Shown one piece after another: positions 33,941-42,993 of a stretch of DNA of 64,000 nucleotides. Under the pieces are notes generated by a model. The model saw only the letters and a list, made by a program, of their open reading frames with translations. It made no database searches and was not told the DNA's origin. The stretch covers positions 28,396 to 92,395 of the forward strand of contig DASZVA010000012.1 in assembly GCA_035547395.1 (NCBI GenBank), given 5' to 3'. Positions within the stretch are counted from its first letter, which is position 1; every line of letters starts with the position of its first letter. A program made the translations under genes and the position numbers. The stretch comes from CALREJ01 sp035547395. GTDB taxonomy: Bacteria; Patescibacteriota; Gracilibacteria; Peribacterales; Peribacteraceae.

Positions 33941-34321
33941 ATGACGTGCATGGCGACCGCTGAACTGCAGGCGCCGGCTTCAGTCGAACTGCTTATTGAG
34001 GACAGGCCGGAGTTGAAAATTTTCAATCCGGAAAATGAAGCGAGTACGACAACGAAAGAGATTTTGTGGGAGGTCATTCGGCTGATCCCGGAACTGGGAG
34101 TCCCGAACTGCGGCGGCTTGCTGTTCGCGATACGGGAAACGCGGCACACGAACGGATCAGCCGAGCTGCAGTTTCTCTCAGGGGCGCCGGATACGGACGC
34201 ATGGGACACGAAATATACGAAGAATCTCGGCGCAAAACCCGCGGAGGATTTGCAATCGGAGATCGACAAAGCGATTGCAGCCTTCCATCAAAGCATCAAC
34301 TGGGACGCGACGGGGATTTAA
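33941..34321 (+). CDS. Hypothetical small soluble protein
   Basis: This 126-residue acidic protein has no signal peptide. It follows murB by 15 bp and probably shares its transcript. GGGGGA lies just before the ATG at 33941; ATG at 33950 is an alternative. Contains TTTKEILWEVIRLIPELGVP and ends DATGI. Its stop overlaps the stop of the convergent gene (TTAA at 34318-34321). No family recognised. Confidence 0.55.
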   Translation: MTCMATAELQAPASVELLIEDRPELKIFNPENEASTTTKEILWEVIRLIPELGVPNCGGLLFAIRETRHTNGSAELQFLSGAPDTDAWDTKYTKNLGAKPAEDLQSEIDKAIAAFHQSINWDATGI

Positions 34322-34608
34322 GAACGCAATGTCTGTCCGCGGTCGCCCGTCAGCTGCACGCATGCTGCAATATGTTTTCCGGTTTCCGCCTGAAAGCGAT
34401 GCACGCCGGTAATCACAATTTGTGCGTGCACGAAAGCAAACGGTACATCCGGATCATTCGCATACTGAATCGCCGTATTCATGAGACGAGCCTGCCCCGC
34501 TTTATCGTCCGGAATGCGGAACATGAAACGATGCATGCCGTTTTGCACTTCGCAAATATTCGAAGGCGTGCACGATTGATCCGCAGAGTGATCCGGCTGC
34601 TCAATCAT
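34318..34608 (-). CDS. Hypothetical small protein
   Basis: This 96-residue soluble protein with three cysteines in the first half (SCTPSNICEV) and beta-like segments (FAFVHAQIVITGVHRF) has no family I recognise. The ATG lies 6 nt after TAGAGT (leaderless pattern). It abuts ssb, which is on the same strand upstream of it in the window but downstream in transcription order of none, so it is a separate short unit ending convergently. Confidence 0.5.
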   Translation of the reverse strand: MIEQPDHSADQSCTPSNICEVQNGMHRFMFRIPDDKAGQARLMNTAIQYANDPDVPFAFVHAQIVITGVHRFQAETGKHIAACVQLTGDRGQTLRS

Positions 34609-34636
34609 GCCGTCACTCTACACCTGTCGCAGAAAA

Positions 34637-35521
34637 TCAAAATGGAAGATCTTCGACCTTCACCTCCGACGCATAGTTGATCTCGGGGACGCTGCTTGCC
34701 AGGCTCGGCGAAGGATCGGCGCCGAAGACGTCGGCCGCCTCGCTGCGGGCGGCTGCCGGACGACGATTATTCATGCCGCCGCCATCCACTTGGATGGACT
34801 CTTCCGCGACAGAGCTGCGCACCCCGAGCAGCGAGAACGACTCCGCGATGATCTCGGTCGTCGTGCGCTTGGCCCCGGCCTGCGTTTCCCAGGATCTCGT
34901 CTGCACTCTGCCGGACACAAACACGCGGTTTCCCTTGTGCACGGCGCTTGCCACTTCCTCCGCCAGATCCCCCCAGACGACGACGTTGTGGAATTCGGAT
35001 TTCTCTTTCATTTCACCGCTTGCTTTGTCTTTCCAGCGGTCGTTGGTCGCGACTCCCAGCGTCAGCACTTTCTGTCCGCTTGTGGTGGTGCGCATCTCCG
35101 GATCGCGCGTGACGTTGCCGATAACGTCGGCTCTGTTGCAGGCGCCGAGAATCTGCCTGGCGTTGCCGGGCGCATCCATCTGTCCGGCCTTGGGATCCAG
35201 CAGGATCATGTCGGTCGCGACGATCTTGGTCTTGGATCTCTTCTCTCCGCTCTGCTCATCTTCCCAGCTGTCGGTCTGCAGCCTGCCGGCGATAAACATC
35301 TGCGCGCCGGGACGCACGAATTGTCCGCACACGTCCGCGAGCGCTCCCCACACCGTCACCGTGTGAAAACTTTTCCCCGACAGCGTCTCGCCGCTTTCTG
35401 AACGAAAACTGACGGGCACGACGAGGTTGAGATCGGTGACGGATGTGCCGCCGGGCGTCTGACGAACGGAAACCGGCTGCGTCTGGTAGCCGATCAGCTG
35501 CACGCGATTCAGGGAAAACAT
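34637..35521 (-). CDS. ssb: Single-stranded DNA-binding protein with two OB folds
   Basis: At 294 residues it is much longer than usual (about 150-180). Two OB folds lie in tandem: residues about 1-112 (NRVQLIGYQTQPV, FHTVTVWGALADVCGQFVRP) and 125-237 (RADVIGNVTRDPEMR, FHNVVVWGDLAEEVASAVHK). The C-terminus ends VEDLPF, the acidic tip that binds partner enzymes. The double-OB layout is known from Deinococcus-Thermus SSB, which works as a dimer. It is not in the rpsF-rpsR cluster. Confidence 0.93.
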   Translation of the reverse strand: MFSLNRVQLIGYQTQPVSVRQTPGGTSVTDLNLVVPVSFRSESGETLSGKSFHTVTVWGALADVCGQFVRPGAQMFIAGRLQTDSWEDEQSGEKRSKTKIVATDMILLDPKAGQMDAPGNARQILGACNRADVIGNVTRDPEMRTTTSGQKVLTLGVATNDRWKDKASGEMKEKSEFHNVVVWGDLAEEVASAVHKGNRVFVSGRVQTRSWETQAGAKRTTTEIIAESFSLLGVRSSVAEESIQVDGGGMNNRRPAAARSEAADVFGADPSPSLASSVPEINYASEVKVEDLPF

Positions 35522-35589
35522 GGTGTGATGGGAGAAGAGGATGAAATGCGATGGGAGTTGAGCGTAGCGAGGGGTGGATATGGAAACAA

Positions 35590-35671
35590 GTTACTGGTTG
35601 CTGGTTATTAGTTTTTGGATATGTGTCCCGGTCCGGTCAACCACCAACCAATAACTAAAAACTAAAAACTA
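35590..35671. repeat. Inverted heptamer arrays between ssb and the secreted-protein operon
   Basis: Left arm 35590-35617 (GTTACTG, GTTGCTG, GTTATTA, GTTTTTG). Right arm 35644-35671 (CCAACCA, ATAACTA, AAAACTA, AAAACTA). ACTA recurs every 7 bp. The arms are complementary in kind. Closest relative: the array at 11131. Confidence 0.8.
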
Positions 35672-35709
35672 TTCTTGTACAGCCGCTTCGGACTTTTTCG
35701 CATCCGGTC

Positions 35710-35715
35710 TATACT
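35710..35715 (+). promoter_or_regulatory. -10 box of the secreted-protein operon
   Basis: TATACT, 10 nt before the ATG at 35726. A very short leader of a few nucleotides is expected. No other promoter is seen for the next four genes. Confidence 0.5.
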
Positions 35716-35725
35716 TTTCCCCACG

Positions 35726-38700
35726 ATGCGTCGTGGTCTCCGTGCGGTGTTTCTGGCGATTCTTCTGGGTCTGTCTTCCGGGACGGCATTCGCGCGGGAT
35801 CCGCTCACGATACAGGATCAAAATCCACAGGATTTCCAGTCGGTGCAAAACGACCTGCAGAAGATTCCGCCGTACCTCGCGCAGGTGCAGTGCGGCGGGT
35901 GGAATCTGAACGAATCGGTGGATGGAAAAATCGCGCAGGTCAGCGGCGTGCCGGGGCATTTCGGACAGTGGGACGGCAACATCGTCTCGGGTATGGGCAC
36001 GCGCGTCGGATCGTTCCAGTTCCCCGATTCCGCCCGCGGCCTCACATCGGCCTGTCTGCCCGGGTATCAATCGATCGAGAAAAGCAGATGGGTTCCCGAT
36101 CCGACGGAAACAGATCCGCTCAAAATCAAACAGGAAGACGTCGTATTTCCGCATCCCCTGTTCGGCGATCCCTCCTGCCGGTGGCGATTGAAAAAAGACG
36201 ACGGTTCGTTTTCGGACCAGGCGCCCGATATTCCGCTCAAAACCCTCGACAGCTACGACCCGCCGCCGCAGTACGGGCAGATGCAAACACCGCAGGACGG
36301 CACCAATCTCGGCATCGATCCGGGAGACCGCCAAAGCCCCATCAACTGCCAGGATTTTTCGAATTACCTGAATACGTTCCAGTATCTGGATTGTCTGTGC
36401 CCGCAGACGAACCCCGATACGGGCGACATGGATTGCCCGCAGGACGCATGGGGCAACCGCTATCTGTGTACCGACCAATCGGTGACGAACCTGCCCGCCG
36501 ATTGCTATGACCCCGGTCTGCCGGCACCCGTCGACGACCAGCCCCAATTTTCAAACAGCTTGAGCTGCAGCGGACAAGAATGCCGCTGCATGCAAACGAA
36601 TCAGCCGGGAGAGCTGGGCTGCGTCTCAAATCCAAGCACGATCCTGACGCAGGAAAGTCCGGTGTATTATTCGTTTTTTCGTCAGTACACGGGGTCCTTC
36701 ACCAGAGACAGCGTCCCGAGCGACGGACCCGACGACGACACGTCGCGCGACAACGTACCTGTCGCATGCTTCGGATTTTACGATGAGTTCGATCCCCTCA
36801 CGCACCAGACGCAGCAGAAGGACCGCCGCTGCGTGATCGACATCGACGTCTCGACCATGCGCAAGAGTCAGGCAGGCAAAGGCGAGTACGGACAGAAATC
36901 GTCGCAGGTGGACGTCGACCCGGAAGCAAAAGCAAATCAGCGATCGGAAGCCTCGAGTGACGGATCGGACGGGCCGCTGTGGTTCACCAAGCTGGGCTGG
37001 GGATTTTCGCTGCTCAATGAATCAACCTTCCAGAACGACACCTACAACGAGGATCTGACGAACGTCTTCCTCAATACGAACAAGCTCGACACTGCAAAGA
37101 TGACCGCAAGCTGGCCGGTGGCGAACCCGGGACAAAATCCGACCACCGCCCGGAGTGATTTACTACGCTCCTTCGACGACACCGGCGACAAGCGCATCAT
37201 CGCCAACTGGTGGCAGAAACAGCAGACGACGGTGGCGACCCTGCTGCATCCGGTCGTCGTACGCCTGCTGCTCCCGCCGGGCTACAGTTTCGGCGTCGAT
37301 CCGACGAACCCGATTTTCGGACAAGCGGGTTCGAGCAGCAGCACGGCCACTGATCTGCGCAGCCGGCGCATGGAAGTACAGATCGGCGCCACCGAAGACA
37401 CGCTCGGCGACGCCATCAAATCGATTCAGAGTTCGCTGCTACTGCATCTCGACGAGGAGCCGGTTCCGGTCCTGGTGCCGTTCGGATCGCCGACGGATTT
37501 TCGTGCGAAGGCGCAGGCCTGGTGCAGCTGGTACATGGCGCAGGCGCTGGAACAGGATCCGGAAGTGAAACCGGATTGCGACAACGCGCCGCCCGACGTG
37601 AAGGATTTTATTGATAAGCTCAATGCGTATGCCGATGACATCGAACAGGAGAGAGTGCTGCGGGCGCAGCTTGCCATGTACGCGGGCAAAATCCTGCAGC
37701 TGCAACAGAAGCTGAGCCAGCCGATCAGCGACTGGGTGAAGCAGAATCTCACGACCTACCGCGATTTCCTGTCGCAGCAGAAATCACTCAATCAGGGGGT
37801 ATCCGATTCCTGGAGGGATGCCCAAACCGCGATGAGTACGTTTCACGATCAGACCAACATGCCGTGGTGCATGAATCAGCGATTCGAGACGCCGATCTAT
37901 TCGCTGCTCGACCGGTGGCTGCCCTCGCGCAGTCTGGGCAGCGACGCGCCGATCGCCGCCGACGGACTGCCGCAGGTTCCCGAGATTCCCGTTCCGCAGG
38001 ACATCATCGTCGATTTCTCGCATATCGTCTATCTCACGGGGTCGCTGAAACTGCCCGTGCTGAGACCTGTGCAGGTTGCGCTCACCGTCAACGAGCCGAC
38101 GGCCGGCACGACGCTCGCCAATTTTTCGGAACATCTTCCGGATTTTCCGTCGCTCAATCCAGTGGTCGCCGCCATGAACAATTCCATGGCAAAGCTGCCC
38201 AAGGTGCAGACCGGCGCGAGTTTCCCGCCACTCAAGCTTCCGCCGATCGACAGCAGTCAGATCAGCGCGGTGCTCTCGAGCATTCAGCAGATCACGCAGC
38301 TGATCGGCGGTAATCAGTCGTCGCAATCGAGTCCGTCGGACGACAGTATGAATGCAACCTATGACGCCTTCTGGAAGAGCATCGGCCCGCTGAATGACCA
38401 GGGCGGAGGCGACCCGTATGATCCATCCAAGAGCTGCGATGCGGAGAGCATCAAAAACCTCAAGGGCAACGCCCAGTGCTGCGGCTGGAGCGATCGGTTG
38501 TGCCAGCACGTCGAAATGGATTTGATGGAGAGATTCCAGCGCATCGGTTCGCGCAAACTCGTCATGCTGAAAGAAGATTATCAGTCGACCGGCGCAGCGC
38601 GCATGACGCCCGATACCTGTCTGCCATCCGATCAAACATGCCTGATTCTGCACGGAGAAAAACCGCAGGACCGCTATCAGGTGCAGATCAATCCTCCGAA

Positions 38701-38893
38701 AAACGGCATGCCGGATCTCACCACCGACGCCAAAAAGGCAATCCGGAATGCCACGCTTCCCGCCCCCGCCGGCAACGTGAGCCCCGCGGATTTTCCTCCG
38801 TACACAGCGTCCACCGGCGAACTGCTGCAGATCGAGGACGTGCCGCGTCCGATCGACCTCACGCCGCCGTCCAGCAGCTCCTCCTCCAAGTAA
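35726..38893 (+). CDS. Large secreted Cys-rich protein, operon gene 1
   Basis: This 1055-residue protein has a signal peptide (RGLRAVFLAILLGLSSGTAF, cleaved near AFA). The first ~330 residues hold many cysteines and Pro/Asp-rich stretches; the middle is helical, with a coiled segment near residues 640-710 (QERVLRAQLAMYAGKILQLQ); more cysteines follow (CDAESIKNLKGNAQCCGWSD). It ends in a Ser-rich tail with no sorting motif. ATG at 35726 follows a TATACT box. I recognise no domain. First of five co-oriented secreted proteins with near-zero spacing. Confidence 0.7.
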   Translation: MRRGLRAVFLAILLGLSSGTAFARDPLTIQDQNPQDFQSVQNDLQKIPPYLAQVQCGGWNLNESVDGKIAQVSGVPGHFGQWDGNIVSGMGTRVGSFQFPDSARGLTSACLPGYQSIEKSRWVPDPTETDPLKIKQEDVVFPHPLFGDPSCRWRLKKDDGSFSDQAPDIPLKTLDSYDPPPQYGQMQTPQDGTNLGIDPGDRQSPINCQDFSNYLNTFQYLDCLCPQTNPDTGDMDCPQDAWGNRYLCTDQSVTNLPADCYDPGLPAPVDDQPQFSNSLSCSGQECRCMQTNQPGELGCVSNPSTILTQESPVYYSFFRQYTGSFTRDSVPSDGPDDDTSRDNVPVACFGFYDEFDPLTHQTQQKDRRCVIDIDVSTMRKSQAGKGEYGQKSSQVDVDPEAKANQRSEASSDGSDGPLWFTKLGWGFSLLNESTFQNDTYNEDLTNVFLNTNKLDTAKMTASWPVANPGQNPTTARSDLLRSFDDTGDKRIIANWWQKQQTTVATLLHPVVVRLLLPPGYSFGVDPTNPIFGQAGSSSSTATDLRSRRMEVQIGATEDTLGDAIKSIQSSLLLHLDEEPVPVLVPFGSPTDFRAKAQAWCSWYMAQALEQDPEVKPDCDNAPPDVKDFIDKLNAYADDIEQERVLRAQLAMYAGKILQLQQKLSQPISDWVKQNLTTYRDFLSQQKSLNQGVSDSWRDAQTAMSTFHDQTNMPWCMNQRFETPIYSLLDRWLPSRSLGSDAPIAADGLPQVPEIPVPQDIIVDFSHIVYLTGSLKLPVLRPVQVALTVNEPTAGTTLANFSEHLPDFPSLNPVVAAMNNSMAKLPKVQTGASFPPLKLPPIDSSQISAVLSSIQQITQLIGGNQSSQSSPSDDSMNATYDAFWKSIGPLNDQGGGDPYDPSKSCDAESIKNLKGNAQCCGWSDRLCQHVEMDLMERFQRIGSRKLVMLKEDYQSTGAARMTPDTCLPSDQTCLILHGEKPQDRYQVQINPPKNGMPDLTTDAKKAIRNATLPAPAGNVSPADFPPYTASTGELLQIEDVPRPIDLTPPSSSSSSK

Positions 38894-38895
38894 GA

Positions 38896-39681
38896 ATGCG
38901 TACGCATCGACTCATCACCGCCGGCCTTCTCTGCTCGCTGCTCACGACGTTTGCACCGCCGGTCTCCGCCCAAAACATCACGACCGTCTCCTGCACGGCG
39001 CAAACGTACGACGCCATGGCGCACGAACAGAGGCTGTATCGCAGCGTGCTCTTCGGTCAGAAGCAATCGGGCGACCTGCCGGTCGGATCGGTGCGTTACG
39101 ACAGCGACGGGAACGCCTGGATCAAGAAGGGCGCCAATTCCTGGCAGACGCTTGCGTCGGGCTACACGGGAACGACCTGGAGCGACATTCTGATGGACCA
39201 GCAGTCGGACGTGCCCGCGCGCCGCGGCATTTTTGAAACGCGCAAGACGCTGACATCCGATCTGATCCCGCCGCTCACGCAGGCATTTCGCGCATTCGGC
39301 TGCCGGCTGCGCGCGGTGTGCGGCACCGAGATGGCATCGCAGCAATCGGACGACCAGACGACGCAGGTGCAGGTGCAGCCGGTCGGCTGCATCGAATTCA
39401 CCGAGCAAGTGCTGCCCGCCTGCCGGGGCGCGCAGCAGGGAAGCGTCAGCGTCGACAGCTGCGAAAACAGCGTCAATGCCATCCTTGATCATGAACGCGC
39501 GCTTCTGACGCTCACGATCGCATACGACAGCGCCTACCGCACGCTCCTACAATTCGAAGGAGTGTTCGCGGGATTTCTGACCGACTTCCAGTTCCCCCTG
39601 CTGCAACCGCTGTGGCAAACCGTGCGCGCCGTCGGCGCCTTCAGCAAACTTCCCTGCTTCCTCGGACAGTGTGATCAGTGA
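38896..39681 (+). CDS. Secreted protein, operon gene 2
   Basis: This 261-residue protein has a clear signal peptide (LITAGLLCSLLTTFAPPVSA). The mature protein has about ten cysteines and ends FLGQCDQ. The stretch VGSVRYDSDGNAWIKKGANS looks like a beta hairpin; the rest is helical (LLTLTIAYDSAYRTLLQFEG). ATG lies 2 bp after the stop of gene 1. No known family. The next gene starts inside its last codons. Confidence 0.65.
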   Translation: MRTHRLITAGLLCSLLTTFAPPVSAQNITTVSCTAQTYDAMAHEQRLYRSVLFGQKQSGDLPVGSVRYDSDGNAWIKKGANSWQTLASGYTGTTWSDILMDQQSDVPARRGIFETRKTLTSDLIPPLTQAFRAFGCRLRAVCGTEMASQQSDDQTTQVQVQPVGCIEFTEQVLPACRGAQQGSVSVDSCENSVNAILDHERALLTLTIAYDSAYRTLLQFEGVFAGFLTDFQFPLLQPLWQTVRAVGAFSKLPCFLGQCDQ

Positions 39682-40438
39682 TGTTCCCGCCCGCCGCCGG
39701 CTCGCGCTTCTGGCGCTTCCCCTCCTCGGATGCACGATGCTCGCATCCTGCTCCAATATTTTTACGTCGCCCAACACGGGGACGGACACGCAGGCGCTGG
39801 CATCCTGTACGGGGGTCGGCTCGATGTTTGAGAAGATTCCCTTCGACGACTGGGCCAAGGACTATCATTCCACCGTCGCACAGGTGGTGGAGGCGCACAT
39901 GGACAGCCTGAACAACACCGCCAAACTGCCGCTTACCTGCACGGCGCCCGATTACGCGTCGATGGTGCGGCCGACGGGTCCGCTGCATGATCTCGCGGCG
40001 GAACTGTCGCCCTGGAAAGACGATGCGCAGAAACTGCAGGCGCTATCGGAAACCGAAATCGGCCCCGTGCTGGACGAATATCTGCGCGTGTATGAATGCG
40101 CCCTCAATGAGCGGAAAAATTTCCTGCAGATCAGGGTGCAGCAGAGCCAAAACGGCGGCAACGATTACTCCAATTCCATCGAGGTCGCCCGGCAGTCGGC
40201 CATCATCGATCATCAGCTCGCGCTCGCCCGCATGGCGCTCGACCGGACGCTGCAGATCGTCGGAGGCGCCGACCGCCTGCGTCCTCTTGCACTGGATATC
40301 GAATGCCTCAAAAGAACGTCCCTCGACATCCGCAACATTCTGGGCCTGGTGTCCCAGGTCAGCGCCTGTCTGCCCCGCATCCGCGACGCACGCGGCAGCC
40401 TGCGGGATCTTCCCGATCCGTCGTCCCCCTCGCCATGA
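39671..40438 (+). CDS. Lipoprotein, operon gene 3
   Basis: In this 255-residue protein a basic RRR head and a hydrophobic stretch lead to two possible lipoboxes, LLGC and LASC, the second (LASCSNIF) more typical. The mature part is helical with paired cysteines (ALASCTG, LTCTAPD, YECALNE, IECLKRT, SACLPRI) and ends in Pro/Ser. GTG at 39671 overlaps gene 2 by 11 bp. As the only lipidated member it could anchor a complex of the operon products to the membrane (inference). Confidence 0.6.
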   Translation: MISDVPARRRLALLALPLLGCTMLASCSNIFTSPNTGTDTQALASCTGVGSMFEKIPFDDWAKDYHSTVAQVVEAHMDSLNNTAKLPLTCTAPDYASMVRPTGPLHDLAAELSPWKDDAQKLQALSETEIGPVLDEYLRVYECALNERKNFLQIRVQQSQNGGNDYSNSIEVARQSAIIDHQLALARMALDRTLQIVGGADRLRPLALDIECLKRTSLDIRNILGLVSQVSACLPRIRDARGSLRDLPDPSSPSP

Positions 40439-42993
40439 AACGCAACGTCATCCTCATCGGCGCACTCCTGCTTCTGCCGCTGCAGACAGCGTTCGCGCAG
40501 AGCGCGTCGTCGGCCTCTTCCGCGCCCGCCACTCTCTACGATCGGGTCAAGGACGAAGTGGATAACGAGCTGACGGACAATCAAATCGAACCCGAGGTCA
40601 GCGCCTACGTCCGCGCGCTCTTCAAGCAAACGGAAAATCTGGATCTGACCGACGACGACATCAGAAACGCCCTGAAGGGCACCATGCCCGCCGCCTGCAG
40701 CAACATCGTGAAGTGTCTCGACGTGGTAAAGAACATTCAGCGCGTGGTCGGCGACGAAGAACGCGTCCGTGAACTCGGACGTGATTTGCAACTGAATGCA
40801 ACGAGCAACGAGCTGCCCGTTTCGAATCTGCCCGGGAGGTCGCTGCAGCTGTCGCGCGACATGCAGGGGCTCGTGAGCATCTGGAGCGCGGACAACTTCG
40901 CCTCATCGAGCTCCTCGACGTCACAGTCTTCGAGCTCCACGAGTGCGTCGAGTGCGTCGAGCCTGAGTCCGCTGCCCATCCGCACCAAGGACGTCGATCC
41001 GCAGGTCATGCAGCCGCTGCTCCAGCAACTCGGTCAGGCGCTCGATGATTTGAGCAATGAGGAACGCATCGCAGCCGTCTGGCATTACCAGTACGGATAC
41101 CGCCTGGTCCGCGGCGACCGGTATCCCGATTATCCCGCTCCGTACGTGGACAGCGCGAGCACCGACGGCACCGAGCGCCAGTACCTGTTTAAAACCCAAG
41201 CGGACGTCGAAGCCGCACTTGCGAAAATCTGGGCTGCCATACTGGGCGACACCTTCAATCCGCCGCTTCAGCCGAACGAAACCGTGCTCTACATCTTCCC
41301 GGATGACCTGATGAAAGACACGCTGCCGGACAACGTGATCGTCTGGGCGCGCATGGATACCAAGGGCAAAAACGACAATCATCCCCTCGGCGACGTGGGG
41401 CTTCAGTGGAAGACGCCGCTCGAGCCGGTGCAGCCGTCGCTGCTCAGCGACGAAGACGATCTGCCGATTCTCGGCGGCAATTACCCCCCCGAGCCGGTCA
41501 TTCCGCCGCAGAGCACCGGGCAGAAGCCGCAGCCGCTCGACGGCCGCGGGCTCTGTACGGACCCCACGCAGCAGCGCGGCTATCTCTGCCGCGCGTACGT
41601 CATCGCGAACGCGACGGATACCTGCCCTGATGTCACCAGCGCATCCAAGCCCGTGGATCCGACGGCGATCACGCTCGTCACCTGTCGCAAACCGAGCAGC
41701 TATCCGACGACGATCGCCGGGCCCGACGTCTGCCGCGACATCGCGTATCAGCCGCCGCAGTCATTTGATCCCAACACCCAGGCAAAACTCAATATTCACT
41801 GCGAGGACACCTGCAGCAGCAACGACGAAGCGGGCGTCACGAAACCCAAGACGGCAAACGGCACGATCGACATCTGCATCAAAAACAACCCCGTTGATAT
41901 CCCGCCCGACTACGCGCTCTTTCACGAGCTGCATCATGCCTATCAACTCAGCGATCAAAAGCCGGGGTTCAATCCGGAGAAAACGGGCGATCCGAACCGC
42001 GACAACGTCGGCTGCTGCGAAGTGGAGGGCGAAGCGTACCGCGCGCAGGCGGACATGATGGAGCGCGACGGCATTTTCAAAAACATGACGCCGATCGACG
42101 GCATTCCCGTAAACGCGCAGACGTACGCCGAGGCCTACACCAATTTCTCCTGCGGGCCGCGCGACGGATTTCAGGGTTGCTACACCAGCTACCACTACAC
42201 GCCGAATTTCATGGATGCCCTTGAAAATATGAATGCAAACAGCATCCACGGGCAAACCTGTAATCAGATTTTCAAAAACGTCGGCGGCCAACCGCAGGCC
42301 AAAGACCAGCGCGTGCAGGATCTGATCGATGTTCTTCTGCAGCGCAAGGACGTCTGCGATCCTGGCACGGTCGATCAGTACAGCAACCGCATCGGCAACA
42401 ACATGTGCTTCATCGGACAGTGCCTGGAGCAGACGCTGGAACTCCATCGGGTCACGGGTGCGCAGAGCCCCGCGACCGTCGGCGATGAATCGTTCCCCTG
42501 GAATGATCCGCTCACCGGCGTCGCACTCGGCAACCAGCTCGTCAATCCGCCCCTCAATGCGTCGCCGCTCCCGGTCTATCGGCCGGAACTCGTGATGAAT
42601 CAGCTCGATACCGCGCTCTGCCAGCTCGACGGACTGCCGCCGAAAACGCCGCCCATCCTCTGTGCGATCCAGAGCCAGCAGGTGTTCCAGTATCCCCTCA
42701 CGGATGCCACAAGCATGCTGATGCAGCTGGCGCAGAACGTGCAGGACGAGCAGGATGCGAATGCCAACCTGCTCACGCTCGCCCCCGCGTTCGGCGCACG
42801 CATCGGCACCGATCTGTATACGACCTATCTGCAGACGGCGAGCAGATCCCTGTCGGATGTCATAAGCCAGGCAGTCAAACTCTTCAAGGACATGACGTCG
42901 GTGAGTTTCCCGACGCAGATGTGTCCGACGGATCAGTCGCTTCCGCCTCCCGTCAGCTCACAGGGAAGCAGCAGCATTCCTTCCGGTTCATGA
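40435..42993 (+). CDS. Secreted protein with HExxH metallopeptidase motif, operon gene 4
   Basis: This 852-residue protein has a signal peptide (NVILIGALLLLPLQTAFAQS), a Ser-rich low-complexity linker (about 155-175), a Cys-rich middle and a HExxH site: FHELHHAYQ with H497, E498 and H501. About 30 residues later CCEVEGEAYRAQAD offers E531/E533 as a third zinc ligand, a gluzincin-like spacing. The start ATG overlaps gene 3's stop (ATGA). It is probably a zinc peptidase outside the cell that matures or digests something; the substrate is unknown. Confidence 0.65.
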   Translation: MKRNVILIGALLLLPLQTAFAQSASSASSAPATLYDRVKDEVDNELTDNQIEPEVSAYVRALFKQTENLDLTDDDIRNALKGTMPAACSNIVKCLDVVKNIQRVVGDEERVRELGRDLQLNATSNELPVSNLPGRSLQLSRDMQGLVSIWSADNFASSSSSTSQSSSSTSASSASSLSPLPIRTKDVDPQVMQPLLQQLGQALDDLSNEERIAAVWHYQYGYRLVRGDRYPDYPAPYVDSASTDGTERQYLFKTQADVEAALAKIWAAILGDTFNPPLQPNETVLYIFPDDLMKDTLPDNVIVWARMDTKGKNDNHPLGDVGLQWKTPLEPVQPSLLSDEDDLPILGGNYPPEPVIPPQSTGQKPQPLDGRGLCTDPTQQRGYLCRAYVIANATDTCPDVTSASKPVDPTAITLVTCRKPSSYPTTIAGPDVCRDIAYQPPQSFDPNTQAKLNIHCEDTCSSNDEAGVTKPKTANGTIDICIKNNPVDIPPDYALFHELHHAYQLSDQKPGFNPEKTGDPNRDNVGCCEVEGEAYRAQADMMERDGIFKNMTPIDGIPVNAQTYAEAYTNFSCGPRDGFQGCYTSYHYTPNFMDALENMNANSIHGQTCNQIFKNVGGQPQAKDQRVQDLIDVLLQRKDVCDPGTVDQYSNRIGNNMCFIGQCLEQTLELHRVTGAQSPATVGDESFPWNDPLTGVALGNQLVNPPLNASPLPVYRPELVMNQLDTALCQLDGLPPKTPPILCAIQSQQVFQYPLTDATSMLMQLAQNVQDEQDANANLLTLAPAFGARIGTDLYTTYLQTASRSLSDVISQAVKLFKDMTSVSFPTQMCPTDQSLPPPVSSQGSSSIPSGS

